From the NCBI RefSeq assembly GCF_017311415.1, contig NZ_JAEKIS010000014.1:62001-126000 (forward strand): DNA of 64,000 nt. The letters run 5' to 3'. The notes beneath the pieces are model-generated. The model worked only from the letters and a program-made list of their open reading frames with translations. It did no database searches and was not told the origin of the DNA. The DNA is from Salipiger abyssi (GTDB lineage: Bacteria; Pseudomonadota; Alphaproteobacteria; Rhodobacterales; Rhodobacteraceae). Both the position numbers and the translations under genes were made by a program. The number at the start of each line of letters is the position of its first letter. Position 1 is the first letter of the stretch. Of this stretch, positions 31,192 to 40,275 are shown piece by piece.

Positions 31192-31707
31192 TCAGCCGCC
31201 CAGGCTTTCCAGATAGGCGATCAGGTTCACGCGGTCCTCGGGCTTGTTGAGGCCGGCAAAGCTCATGATCGTGCCCGGCGCTGCGTTGCGGGGGCTTTCC
31301 AGGAAGTGGAAGAGGTTTTCCGGCGTCCAGGTCTCGCCCACCTGCTCCAGCGCGCCGGAATAGGCAAAGCCGTCCACCGCGTCGATCGCGCGACCGACGA
31401 CGCCGTCGAGATGCGGGCCGGTGGCGTTGCTGCCGTCGATCTTGTGGCAGGCGCGGCATTTGCCGAAGACGCGCTCACCTTTGGAAGCGTCAGCGGAGGC
31501 CATCAGCGTGGCGAAATCCATCGGCTCTTCCTCGGCACCGCCGGCATCGCCGTCATCGGTCTCGATCACATAGGACGCCACCTGTTCGCCGCCGTGACCG
31601 CCACCCATGCTGAACAGCGTGTCGCCGACCCAGCTGCCCAGCAGATAGATCAGAAGCGCGCCGCACACGCCGCCCACGGCTTTGGTAATCGTCATCGTGT
31701 CAAGCAT
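31192..31707 (-). CDS. cycM: Membrane-anchored cytochrome c (CycM/cytochrome cy type)
   Basis: From ATG 31707 (MLDTMTITKAVGG) the 171-residue product has one uncleaved N-terminal helix (GVCGALLIYLLGSWVGDTLF), an acidic linker rich in Asp/Glu/Gly, and one class I cytochrome c domain with haem site CRACH and the axial Met in PGTIMSFAGL. Such anchored cytochromes carry electrons from the bc1 complex to terminal oxidases, which would link it to the cbb3 oxidase elsewhere in the window. The start could instead be ATG 31695. Confidence 0.9.
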   Translation of the reverse strand: MLDTMTITKAVGGVCGALLIYLLGSWVGDTLFSMGGGHGGEQVASYVIETDDGDAGGAEEEPMDFATLMASADASKGERVFGKCRACHKIDGSNATGPHLDGVVGRAIDAVDGFAYSGALEQVGETWTPENLFHFLESPRNAAPGTIMSFAGLNKPEDRVNLIAYLESLGG

Positions 31708-31835
31708 TTGTCGCGTACCCCAAAGATATCCCTCGCGCGGGTGTCTACGGCTTCCCTTGCCGTCTGGCAAGGTATAGAAGCCGCGACCAAACGCGCAAGG
31801 GCTCTTGCGTCGAAAAAAGTTGAACGGACACGACC

Positions 31836-32669
31836 ATGAAGAACCGCATCGCCTTTCAGGGAGAACTCGGCGCCTATTCGCATCAGGCCTGCCGCGACGC
31901 CCGTCCGGACATGGAGGCGCTGCCCTGCCACACCTTCGAGGACGTGATCGGCGCGGTGCGCGAGGGTGAGGCGCGGCTGGCGATGCTGCCGGTGGAGAAC
32001 ACCACCTATGGCCGGGTCGCCGACATCCACCGACTGCTGCCGGAAAGCGGGCTGCGCATCGTCGACGAGGCCTTTGTGCGGGTGCATATCAGCCTGATGG
32101 CGCTGCCCGGCGTCGCGCTGGAAGAGCTGGAGGTCGTGCGCGCGCATCTGGTGCTGATTCCGCAGGCGGCGGGCTTTCTCTCGCAATACGGCATCCGCGG
32201 CGAGGCCGCCGCCGACAGCGCAGGTGCTGCGGCGGAGCTTGCGGCGGAACAGTCCCGCGAGGTGGGGGTGCTGGCCTCGGACCTCGCGGCGGAGATCTAC
32301 GGGCTCAATATCCTCGCCCGCCATATCGAGGATCATTCGCACAACACCACGCGGTTTCTGATCATGGAGCCCGAGGCGGATTTCTCGCGCCGGGGCGAGC
32401 ATGGCATGATGACCACCTTCGTGTTTCAGGTGCGCAACATTCCGGCGGCGCTCTACAAGGCGATGGGAGGTTTCGCCACCAACGGGGTGAACATGACCAA
32501 GCTCGAAAGCTACATGGTCGGCGGCTCGTTCACCGCGACGCAGTTCTATGCCGATATCGAGGGGCACCCCGAGGATCCGCCGGTCAGGCGGGCGCTCGAG
32601 GAGCTCGACTATTTCACCGAGAAACTGGAGATCCTTGGCGTCTATCCCCGCGATCCGCGGCGGGACTGA
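31836..32669 (+). CDS. pheA: Prephenate dehydratase
   Basis: Forms phenylpyruvate in phenylalanine synthesis. The 277-residue, single-function enzyme starts MKNRIAFQGELGAYSHQAC, has the catalytic region ending in HNTTRFLIM, and a C-terminal ACT domain (TTFVFQVRNIPAALYKAMGG, followed by NMTKLESYMV) for feedback inhibition by phenylalanine. There is no chorismate mutase domain. It is divergent from the cytochrome gene. Confidence 0.96.
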   Translation: MKNRIAFQGELGAYSHQACRDARPDMEALPCHTFEDVIGAVREGEARLAMLPVENTTYGRVADIHRLLPESGLRIVDEAFVRVHISLMALPGVALEELEVVRAHLVLIPQAAGFLSQYGIRGEAAADSAGAAAELAAEQSREVGVLASDLAAEIYGLNILARHIEDHSHNTTRFLIMEPEADFSRRGEHGMMTTFVFQVRNIPAALYKAMGGFATNGVNMTKLESYMVGGSFTATQFYADIEGHPEDPPVRRALEELDYFTEKLEILGVYPRDPRRD

Positions 32670-32690
32670 CGCGCGAGGGCAGGGGGGCGC

Positions 32691-33185
32691 ATGACGGATG
32701 GCGAGATCATCGCGAGGGTAAAGGCGACGGGGCCGCGCCGGGCAATCGGTGTTGGCGCGCTGAGTGCGCTGGGGCTGCTGCTGCTCTGGCTCGCGGTCAC
32801 AGAACCGCCTTCCGGGCTGCTCTGGCAGCTGTTCCTCGTTCTGCTGGGCGCCGGAGCGCTCTGGATGGCGCAGCTCATGTGGCGCGCGACTGGACACACG
32901 CTGCTGCTCACCGAAGAGATGCTCTGCGACAGCACCGGTGCGGTTCTGGCGCGGGTCGAGGAGATCGAGAAGGTCGATCGCTCGATGTTCGCGATGAAGC
33001 CGTCGAACGGGTTCCTGGTGCGGCTGCGGGCGCCGGCGCCGCGCGCCTGGCAGCCCGGGCTGTGGTGGCGGCTGGGCCGGCGCCTTGCGGTGGGCGGGGT
33101 GACCGCCGGGCGCGACACCAAGCCGATGGCCGATGCGCTGGCGCTGCTGGTGGCACGGCGCGACGGCACCTTGCCGCCGCAGTGA
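32691..33185 (+). CDS. Hypothetical membrane protein, two helices
   Basis: A 164-residue protein, 21 bp after pheA and probably co-transcribed. Two membrane helices (residues ~19-37 and ~43-60) precede a soluble C-terminal part with HTLLLTEEMLCDSTGAVLAR and a beta-rich pattern reminiscent of bacterial PH-like domains. I do not recognise the family. The link to pheA is probably positional. Confidence 0.8.
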   Translation: MTDGEIIARVKATGPRRAIGVGALSALGLLLLWLAVTEPPSGLLWQLFLVLLGAGALWMAQLMWRATGHTLLLTEEMLCDSTGAVLARVEEIEKVDRSMFAMKPSNGFLVRLRAPAPRAWQPGLWWRLGRRLAVGGVTAGRDTKPMADALALLVARRDGTLPPQ

Positions 33186-33193
33186 TCCCGCAT

Positions 33194-33227
33194 GAAAAAG
33201 CCCGGCCACGCGGGGCGTGGCCGGGCT
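33194..33227. terminator. Terminator between the pheA unit and the Tad-like genes
   Basis: AGCCCGGCCACG (33199-33210) pairs perfectly with CGTGGCCGGGCT (33216-33227) across a 5-base loop. The preceding AAAAA on the top strand is a U-tract for the minus-strand Tad-like operon; it may also end the plus-strand unit. Confidence 0.8.
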
Positions 33228-33249
33228 CCGGGTCTGTGGTTCGGCGGGC

Positions 33250-33978
33250 TTAGCCGTCGTAGCCGTAGTAATCGTACCCGCCGTTCGGCTCGATATTCTG
33301 AGAGCCGTCTTCGTTGTTACAGTCGGTGGCGTTCTCGGCGTTGTTGTTGCACAGCGAGTTGCCCGGCGCGTCCTGGTCGCCATTGCCCCAGCCGTTGTTC
33401 TCGCCGGCCCACAGCACCTGCGGCGCATAGCGCGGATGGGTGAAGCTGTAGGTACGGATCACCAGCGGATCGAGGCCGACATTGAAGACCGGGAAGTAAT
33501 CCTCCCAGGTTTCGACCAGAATGATCTGCCCCGAGTCCATCATGCTCGGCAGACGGGGCAGGTAGGGGTCGAGATCCTGGGTGCGGAGCAGCTCTGCGTC
33601 GCCGCGCGCCGCAGACCACTCCACCGAGTATTTGTCGTTGCTCTCGCGATAGCTCACGATGGTGATCCGCATGTCGAGCGGGTATTCGGCTTCGTTGCCG
33701 ACATATTCGACCGAGTTTCTGGTCAGCAGGCCGAGCAGGCGATAGGTGTTGTCGATATAGCCGGCGTCGATGGCTTCGGTCTCGCGCGAGAGCATGTCGC
33801 CGATGGCGTAATTCGCCTTCTGGTCGACCGCGTTCTGCCGGAAGGCATCGAACAGCACCCAGGACGCCGCGAAAAGCACGAACAGGATCGGGATCATGAT
33901 CGCGACTTCGACCGTGATGTAGCCCTCGGAGTCGCGGGTGAACCGGCGCAGGCGGGGGGCGATCTTGGTTTTCAGCAT
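33250..33978 (-). CDS. TadE-like pilus-assembly protein with Asn/Tyr-rich tail
   Basis: A 242-residue protein with a basic N-terminus, then EGYITVEVAIMIPILFVLFA, a TadE-like pseudopilin helix. A Glu at +5 after the Gly fits prepilin-peptidase cleavage. The middle part is soluble. The last ~53 residues (about 190-242) are low-complexity, rich in Asn, Gly, Asp and Tyr and ending GGYDYYGYDG, with two Cys. It is the third gene of a three-gene set and is followed by a terminator. Confidence 0.85.
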   Translation of the reverse strand: MLKTKIAPRLRRFTRDSEGYITVEVAIMIPILFVLFAASWVLFDAFRQNAVDQKANYAIGDMLSRETEAIDAGYIDNTYRLLGLLTRNSVEYVGNEAEYPLDMRITIVSYRESNDKYSVEWSAARGDAELLRTQDLDPYLPRLPSMMDSGQIILVETWEDYFPVFNVGLDPLVIRTYSFTHPRYAPQVLWAGENNGWGNGDQDAPGNSLCNNNAENATDCNNEDGSQNIEPNGGYDYYGYDG

Positions 33979-33988
33979 CTCACTACCC

Positions 33989-34525
33989 TCACTGCGGTTC
34001 GTGAACGAAGGTGCCGGTCGACACCAGTGCGGTATAGCCCTGCGAATCTGTGTGCAGCGTGCTGCCGAGATAGGAGGTCGGGCTGACGGGCCGGTATTTG
34101 TAGCAGGCGCGCAGCAGCATCATTTCCTGCTCGCGCCCGGCTTCGAAGGTGCGCTGGGGCGTGACATCGCGGTTGGTGTCGACGCAGTCGGCATTCTCCG
34201 GAGGCTGTACCCAGTTGCGCAGATCCAGCACGACCATTTCCAGTTGCAGCATGTCCATGCAGTCCGGAAGCGCGCTGGCATTGTCGCAGATGCTCTGTTT
34301 AAGCTGGTCATGGGTGTAGACCGTGCCGGTGCCGAGCTTGACCTCACGGATGGTCTGGTCGAGCGCGCGTTCCAGCTGCGTGTGGCGGATGGTCAGAGCG
34401 CCCATTTCGATCGTCGAGAGCGCGATGCCCACCATCAGCGGGGTCCAGAGGGCGAAGGGAACGACCACAGATCCCTCTTCGCCGTTACGGAAACGGCGCA
34501 GAGTGTTTTTGATGAAGCCGATCAT
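33989..34525 (-). CDS. TadE/TadF-like pseudopilin
   Basis: A 178-residue protein: charged start (MIGFIKNTLRRFRNGEEGS), one N-terminal helix (VVVPFALWTPLMVGIALSTI), then a soluble periplasmic domain with three Cys. It matches the TadE-like architecture, but unlike its neighbour lacks a Glu at +5 after the Gly. Its ATG overlaps the stop of the VWA gene (ATGA). Confidence 0.82.
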   Translation of the reverse strand: MIGFIKNTLRRFRNGEEGSVVVPFALWTPLMVGIALSTIEMGALTIRHTQLERALDQTIREVKLGTGTVYTHDQLKQSICDNASALPDCMDMLQLEMVVLDLRNWVQPPENADCVDTNRDVTPQRTFEAGREQEMMLLRACYKYRPVSPTSYLGSTLHTDSQGYTALVSTGTFVHEPQ

Positions 34526-35958
34526 TGCGTGAGCCTCAGCTGGTTGAGCGTGTGGGCGATGGTCGAGAACGCATCAGAGATCTCGACGCCTTCGACACGG
34601 AAGAAGTGAGCCGGCGAGGAGGCGCAATTGCGCATCACATTGGCGCCGTGGTCGCTGACCTCGAAGCCGATGGACCAGATCAGGATGCCCTGATCCTTGG
34701 CGGCGGTGCAGATATTGCTCAGCAGCCGGTCGCCGGTGGTGGCATCGTACTTCTGGTAGTAGAAGCTGCTGCGCTCCCAGTAGTTCACATAGCGGTCGAG
34801 ATAGTACCAGAGGTTGTACCGCTCCCACTGGGCGTATTCCGCCTCGGAATTGTAGGCCCAGTCCTGGATGCGGTTCGACCGGTCGTGCTGGCCGTCGGTC
34901 ATCAGCACGACGGTCTTGAGCACCTCGTCATCGTCGTAATCGACCGGGCGCCCCTCGAACACCGCGTCGACGGTGCCGTTCTGGATCATGCCGCTGGCGA
35001 TAGAACGGGTGGAGGGATCGAGCAGAGCGGTGGCCCATTTCATGCCCATGAAGATCGAGGTGCCGGCGCGCGGCTGAAAGCGGCCGATCTGGCGCTTGAT
35101 CGCATCGGCATCCTGGCTCCACGCGCGGATGCGCTCGTAATCGTAACGCGGGCACACCGTGTCGGTACGGGTGTTGTGCCCATCGTAGTTCCACTGGAAG
35201 TGCTGCATCTGATCGTATCTGCGGGACAGATCCAGCGCGGCAGAGCTGAAGACGCTGTCGGGCATCTCGATGCAGTGCGAATAGCCATGCTTCCAGTTGA
35301 CGTTAAGATAGCTCAGAAGCTCCGGGCCGGCATTGACATGCTCGGAGTAGGGAACCAGCGAGATCGACACCAGATCTTCGGACCCGTCGTTGAGCAGCGT
35401 ATCGACGAATTCCTCGGCGGCGTCCTGAAGCTCTTCCATTTTGTTGCCGTCATCCATCGAGCCCGAAATATCGAGCACCATGGAAATCTCGACCTTGTTG
35501 ATGCGCTCTGAGGCTTCGGACAGGCCATAGGCCTGGAGCGTGTCGGCGCCGATCATGTACATGAAGTTCGAGGGCATGGTCGAATAGCCCTCGGCGGTGA
35601 CGGTGCGGTAGTTCAGACCCTCGTCGACGTTGACCGAGATCAGCGCATCCCCGAGCGCCATCTTGTCCATATAGTCTTCGACAAGGTCTTCGGCATCCAG
35701 TTGGTTGTCGAGGTCAGCCGCGGCGAGCACGGCGCGGTCGAGCGTATTTTGGATCTTGTTGCGTTGCAGCTCGGCATGGATCATGTCGATGCCGACGCCG
35801 CCGAAGACGATCATCAGCAGAGCCAGGGCCGCCGCCATAAAGGTCATGCTTCCCTCGTCTTCTCCCGAGAAGCGGCGGAGTCGGCTCGTCAGGGCCGAAA
35901 CGGCGGTCGCTGTCCGTGGGAAATGAGCGCTCTTTTCGATAGAACGTTTTTGTTTCAT
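34522..35958 (-). CDS. TadG-like protein with von Willebrand factor A domain
   Basis: From ATG 35958 (GGAAGGAAT site) the 478-residue protein has an N-terminal TadE/G-type helix (EGSMTFMAAALALLMIVFGG) and a VWA domain with a complete metal site: D163-x-S165-x-S167 (DISGSMD), a Thr in RAGTSIFMG, and an Asp in LMTDGQHD. A Tyr/Trp-rich segment follows (YNLWYYLDRYVNYWERSSFYY). TadG-type VWA proteins are surface or periplasmic adhesion/assembly factors for Flp pili; no tad motor genes are in this window. Confidence 0.88.
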   Translation of the reverse strand: MKQKRSIEKSAHFPRTATAVSALTSRLRRFSGEDEGSMTFMAAALALLMIVFGGVGIDMIHAELQRNKIQNTLDRAVLAAADLDNQLDAEDLVEDYMDKMALGDALISVNVDEGLNYRTVTAEGYSTMPSNFMYMIGADTLQAYGLSEASERINKVEISMVLDISGSMDDGNKMEELQDAAEEFVDTLLNDGSEDLVSISLVPYSEHVNAGPELLSYLNVNWKHGYSHCIEMPDSVFSSAALDLSRRYDQMQHFQWNYDGHNTRTDTVCPRYDYERIRAWSQDADAIKRQIGRFQPRAGTSIFMGMKWATALLDPSTRSIASGMIQNGTVDAVFEGRPVDYDDDEVLKTVVLMTDGQHDRSNRIQDWAYNSEAEYAQWERYNLWYYLDRYVNYWERSSFYYQKYDATTGDRLLSNICTAAKDQGILIWSIGFEVSDHGANVMRNCASSPAHFFRVEGVEISDAFSTIAHTLNQLRLTQ

Positions 35959-36293
35959 CCCGATTCCTTCCGATCCGGGAAAACCCGGAATATGCCCCCA
36001 CAGACACACATTTTGCTGACGCGATATTTGCTCCCCCAAGATGGCCAAATTAGGGCGCATTTAATGGGAAATTCGGGAATTTCTTTCATTTCTCATGAAC
36101 AGATCGGGTGGCCTAGCAGCTCTGTTGCGGGGCCTGCAACAATCCCCCGGTCCAGGGTTAACGGAGTGCTGCCGTAGCATGGCAAATCAGGCGAAAAAGG
36201 GATTTGCCGCGGAAATGGGCGGCTCTAAGGTTAAAAGGTGAGTCCGTAAGATATGACCCGTAACGGGCGGTCGGACGAAAGGGAGGAAAGAAA
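35959..36293. promoter_or_regulatory. 335-bp divergent control region between the TadG-like gene and gdh
   Basis: No gene is visible. The region is AT-richer than its surroundings and holds three dyads: TCCGGG-AAAA-CCCGGA (35974-35989, in the TadG leader), a palindrome GAAATTC-GG-GAATTTC (36068-36083), and GGCAAATC / GATTTGCC separated by 12 bp (36181-36208). The last two are operator candidates for the divergent promoters. No confident -35/-10 pair was found. Confidence 0.4.
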
Positions 36294-37730
36294 ATGAGCG
36301 CTGCACCGGCGAATGAGCCGACGTTCCGTCAGAGCGTCGATCTGATGTTCAACCGGGCGGCGGCCCTGATGGATCTGCCGCCGGGGCTGGAGGAGAAGAT
36401 CCGGGTCTGCAACGGCACCTATACGGTGCGCTTCGGCGTGCGGCTGCGCGGCCAGATCCAGACCTTCACCGGCTACCGCGCGGTGCATTCCGAACATATG
36501 GAGCCCGTGAAGGGCGGCATCCGCTATGCCTCGGCGGTCGATCAGGACGAGGTCGAGGCGCTGGCCGCGCTGATGACCTATAAATGTGCGCTGGTTGAGG
36601 CGCCCTTCGGCGGCTCCAAGGGCGGGCTTTGCATCGACCCGCGCGAATACGACGAGTACGAGCTGGAGCAGATCACTCGGCGCTTTGCCTATGAGCTGAT
36701 CAAGCGCGATCTGATCCATCCCAGCCAGAACGTGCCGGCCCCCGACATGGGCACGGGTGAGCGCGAGATGGCCTGGATGGCCGATCAATACGCCCGGATG
36801 AACACCACCGATATCAATGCCCGCGCCTGCGTCACCGGCAAGCCGCTGAACGCGGGCGGCATCGCGGGACGGGTCGAGGCGACGGGGCGCGGGGTGCAAT
36901 ACGCGCTGCGCGAGTTCTTTCGTCACCCCGAGGATGTGCTCGCCGCCGGCATGACCGGCGGGCTCGAGGGCAAGCGGATCATCGTGCAGGGGCTCGGCAA
37001 TGTGGGCTACCACGCCGCCAAGTTCCTCTCGGAGGAGGATGGCGCGCTGATCACCGGGATCATCGAACGCGACGGCGCGCTTTACGATCCCAAGGGGCTG
37101 AACGTGGAGAAGGTGCGCGACTGGCTGATCCGCCATGGCGGGCTTGCGGGCTATCCCGATGCCAACAGCTTCGCCGATGGCGCGGCGGTGATGGAGAGTG
37201 ATTGCGACATCCTGATCCCGGCGGCGCTGGAAGGCGTCGTCAACCTCACCAATGCTCACAACATTCAGGCGAACCTGATCCTGGAGGCGGCGAACGGGCC
37301 GATCACCGCCGGCGCCGACGATATCCTGCGGTCGCGCGGGGTGGTGATCATCCCCGATCTCTACGCCAATGCCGGCGGTGTGACGGTGAGCTATTTCGAA
37401 TGGGTCAAGAACCTCTCGCATATCCGCTTCGGCCGCATGCAGCGGCGTCAGGAGGAGGCGCGCCACCAGCTCGTTCTCGATGAGCTGGAGCGGCTCGATA
37501 CCGCGATGGGCGATGCCTGGAACCTCTCGCCGAGCTTCAAGCAGAAATACCTGCGCGGCGCCGACGAGCTGGAACTGGTGCGTTCGGGGCTCGATGACAC
37601 GATGCGCATCGCCTACCAATCGATGCGCGAGGTCTGGCACGGGCGCAACGACGTCACCGATTTGCGCACCGCCGGTTTCATCGTCGCCATCGAGCGCGTC
37701 GCCAAGAGCTATCGCGCGAAGGGCCTGTGA
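36294..37730 (+). CDS. gdhA: Glutamate dehydrogenase
   Basis: Interconverts glutamate and 2-oxoglutarate plus ammonium. The 478-residue protein has the active-site region VEAPFGGSKGGLCIDP with the catalytic Lys, PAPDMGTGEREMAWMADQY, the nucleotide fold IVQGLGNVGYHAAKFL, and NAGGVTVSYFEWVKN. A GGAGGAAAG ribosome site precedes ATG 36294. Cofactor preference (NAD or NADP) is not clear from sequence. Confidence 0.94.
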   Translation: MSAAPANEPTFRQSVDLMFNRAAALMDLPPGLEEKIRVCNGTYTVRFGVRLRGQIQTFTGYRAVHSEHMEPVKGGIRYASAVDQDEVEALAALMTYKCALVEAPFGGSKGGLCIDPREYDEYELEQITRRFAYELIKRDLIHPSQNVPAPDMGTGEREMAWMADQYARMNTTDINARACVTGKPLNAGGIAGRVEATGRGVQYALREFFRHPEDVLAAGMTGGLEGKRIIVQGLGNVGYHAAKFLSEEDGALITGIIERDGALYDPKGLNVEKVRDWLIRHGGLAGYPDANSFADGAAVMESDCDILIPAALEGVVNLTNAHNIQANLILEAANGPITAGADDILRSRGVVIIPDLYANAGGVTVSYFEWVKNLSHIRFGRMQRRQEEARHQLVLDELERLDTAMGDAWNLSPSFKQKYLRGADELELVRSGLDDTMRIAYQSMREVWHGRNDVTDLRTAGFIVAIERVAKSYRAKGL

Positions 37731-37750
37731 CCGCCACCTAAGCGCGCACG

Positions 37751-37780
37751 CGCCCCGCGTGACATTGGCTGCGCGGGGCG
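37751..37780 (+). terminator. Hairpin after gdhA
   Basis: CGCCCCGCG (37751-37759) pairs with CGCGGGGCG (37772-37780) 21 bp after the stop codon. No U-tract follows, so termination may be incomplete. Confidence 0.45.
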
Positions 37781-37831
37781 GTAGGGCAGGGCGGAAAATG
37801 CGATAATTGCGATAATGACGGAGCGAAAGCG

Positions 37832-38113
37832 ATGCTGAGAGCGGGATTGATCCTGGCGGTGGCCATGGCGGTGGCCGGTCCTGTGTTGGCGCAGAGCAAG
37901 ACAGAGCAATGTGCGACCAGCGCAGGCATCGTCATGACCGCTGTGCAGGCGCGCAAGGACGGCGAATCGAAGGCCAAGGCGCGCCGCGCGCTGCGCGAGG
38001 CGCTCGACCGCACCGCGGGCGACATGTTGGCCGAATGGATCTGGGAGCTGCCCGAAGAGCAGCTGACCGAAGAGGTCGGCGCCGCCTGGGAGGCGCAGTG
38101 CCTTGCGCAATAG
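37832..38113 (+). CDS. Small exported protein of unknown function
   Basis: A 93-residue protein with a clear Sec signal peptide (MLRAGLILAVAMAVAGPVLA, cleavage before QSK). The mature ~73 residues are helical with two Cys, one near each end (EQCATSAG, EAQCLAQ), which could form a disulfide. I do not recognise the family. It stands alone between gdhA and dnaG. Confidence 0.75.
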   Translation: MLRAGLILAVAMAVAGPVLAQSKTEQCATSAGIVMTAVQARKDGESKAKARRALREALDRTAGDMLAEWIWELPEEQLTEEVGAAWEAQCLAQ

Positions 38114-38281
38114 CCGCAACCGCGCGGCGCGCCTGCGGCGCACAGGATTTGTGCGCGCAGGTGGCGGGCTGACGCCTCTGCCGGGCGGGGATGCATGTGG
38201 CACCGGCATGCCGTGCGTATTTCTCAAGAGAAGAAACACGGGCTTCTGGACTCGGGGGCCGCGCGGCCCGATATTCAGGCC

Positions 38282-40228
38282 ATGAGTCTGCCCCCCGGTT
38301 TCCTGGATGAACTGCGCAGCCGCACGAGCCTGACACAGGTCGTGGGGCGCAAGGTGCTGTGGGACAACCGCAAGTCGAACCAGGCCAAGGGCGACATGTG
38401 GGCGCCGTGCCCGTTCCATCAGGAAAAGAGCGCCTCGTTCCATGTCGATGACCGCAAGGGCTTTTACTACTGCTTCGGTTGTCAGGCGAAGGGCGACGCC
38501 ATCTCCTTTGTGAAGGAGACGGAGAATGTCGACTTCATGGAGGCGGTGGAGATCCTCGCGCGCGAGGCCGGGATGACCATGCCCGCCCGCGACCCGCAGG
38601 CGGCGAAAAAGGCCGACCGACGCGAGCAGCTGGCGGCGGTGATGGAGCAGGCGACGCGCTGGTTCCGCATGCAGCTGCGCAGCGGTGCGGCCTCGGAGGC
38701 GCGGGCCTATCTCGAACGGCGCGGGCTGACCGGGCCGGTGCAGGACCGGTTCGAGCTGGGATTCGCGCCGGAAGGCTGGCAGAATCTCTGGGATCACCTG
38801 CGCGGGCAGGGGGTGGCGGAGGATCTGATCCTCGGCGCCGGGCTGGCCAAGCCCTCGGATCGCGGCAAGGCGCCTTATGACGTGTTCCGCAACCGCATCA
38901 TGTTCCCGATCCGCGACGCGCGCGGCCGGGCCATCGCCTTTGGCGGGCGCGCCATGGATCCGCGCGACAATGCGAAATACCTCAACTCGCCCGAGACTGA
39001 GCTCTTCGACAAGGGCCGCAATCTCTATAACCACGCGCCGGCGCGCGAGGCGGCGGGCAAGGGCGCGCCGCTGATCGTGGCCGAGGGCTATATGGATGTG
39101 ATCGCGCTCAGCGAGGCGGGGTTCGGCGCCTCGGTGGCGCCTCTGGGTACGGCGGTGACCGAGACGCAGCTGCAACTGCTCTGGCGGATCTCCGACGAGC
39201 CCATCGTGGCGCTCGATGGCGACAAGGCCGGGCTGCGCGCCGCGTACCGGGTGGTCGACCTGGCGCTGCCGCTCTTGCAGGCGGGCAAATCCCTGCGTTT
39301 CGCGCTGATGCCCGAGGGCAAGGATCCGGACGATCTGCTGCGCGCCGAAGGGGCGGGGGCGGTGAAGAAGGTACTCGACGCGGCGCTGCCCATGGTGCAG
39401 CTGCTCTGGCGACGCGAGACGGAGGGCAAGGTGTTCGACAGCCCCGAGCGCAAGGCGGCGCTCGACGCGCAGCTGCGCGAGGCGCTGCGGCGCATTCAGG
39501 ACCCCGGGCTGCGGCGCCACTACGGCGACGAGATCAAGGAGCTGCGCTGGCAGCTCTTCCGCCCGCAGCGTCCGGCACGACGCAAGGGCTTCGGCAAGCG
39601 CGCCTGGAACGCGCCGCCGCCGCCCACCTCCAGCGCCAAGAGCTCGCTGCTTGTGGCGGCAGGCGAGGCGGCGGAGCTGGAGCTGCGCGAGGCGGTGATC
39701 CTCGCGGTGCTGCTCTGCACGCCGGAGCTGATCCCGGAATTCGAACATCAGCTCGACGCGCTGCGCTGCGCCGATCCGCAGCGCGCGGCGCTGCGCGACG
39801 TGCTGCTGGGCACGCCCGCCGGGTCGCCGGAGGCGTTGCGTGCCGCCGCGGAGGAGAGAATCGGCGCCGAGGCCCTTGAAACCCTGCTCTCGGCACGCCA
39901 TGTCGCCATCGTTCCCTGCCTGCGCCAGCCCGGAGACACGACGCTTGCCCGGCTGACCGTGGCCGAGGAGCTGGCTAAGATCGCCGCGCAGACCGGGCTC
40001 GATGCCGAGATCGCCGAGGCCGCGGAGGACCTGGCGGATCTGGCCGACGAGGCGCTCACATGGCGGCTCGCGCAGGCGGCACAGGCCCGCAATCAGGCGG
40101 TGCTGCGCAAGGACGAGGACGAGATGGACTACGATTTCGGGCCCAACGGGGCGCGGATCGACAAGGACGAACGCAGCGCTTTCGAGGCGCTCATGCAACA
40201 GATTCGCTTTTCCAAGCACGGGAACTAG
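38282..40228 (+). CDS. dnaG: DNA primase
   Basis: Synthesises RNA primers at the replication fork. The 648-residue protein (start MSLPPGFLDELRSRTSL, ATG 38282; the upstream frame lacks conservation) has the zinc ribbon CPFHQEKSASFH-CFGCQAKGD, the polymerase motif GGRAMD, and TOPRIM motifs VAEGYMDVIAL and ALDGDKAGLRAA. A long C-terminal helicase-binding domain follows. It precedes rpoD in the conserved macromolecular-synthesis order. Confidence 0.97.
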   Translation: MSLPPGFLDELRSRTSLTQVVGRKVLWDNRKSNQAKGDMWAPCPFHQEKSASFHVDDRKGFYYCFGCQAKGDAISFVKETENVDFMEAVEILAREAGMTMPARDPQAAKKADRREQLAAVMEQATRWFRMQLRSGAASEARAYLERRGLTGPVQDRFELGFAPEGWQNLWDHLRGQGVAEDLILGAGLAKPSDRGKAPYDVFRNRIMFPIRDARGRAIAFGGRAMDPRDNAKYLNSPETELFDKGRNLYNHAPAREAAGKGAPLIVAEGYMDVIALSEAGFGASVAPLGTAVTETQLQLLWRISDEPIVALDGDKAGLRAAYRVVDLALPLLQAGKSLRFALMPEGKDPDDLLRAEGAGAVKKVLDAALPMVQLLWRRETEGKVFDSPERKAALDAQLREALRRIQDPGLRRHYGDEIKELRWQLFRPQRPARRKGFGKRAWNAPPPPTSSAKSSLLVAAGEAAELELREAVILAVLLCTPELIPEFEHQLDALRCADPQRAALRDVLLGTPAGSPEALRAAAEERIGAEALETLLSARHVAIVPCLRQPGDTTLARLTVAEELAKIAAQTGLDAEIAEAAEDLADLADEALTWRLAQAAQARNQAVLRKDEDEMDYDFGPNGARIDKDERSAFEALMQQIRFSKHGN

Positions 40229-40275
40229 CTGTGCAGGTAGGGAAAACTGGAGGAAAACGGGGTAAACGGGTGGCC

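Noticed and set aside
33250-35958. A complete tad pilus locus
   Set aside because: Only TadE/TadG-like genes are present; no tadA, tadB/C, cpaC or flp genes are in the flanking 10 kb on either side.
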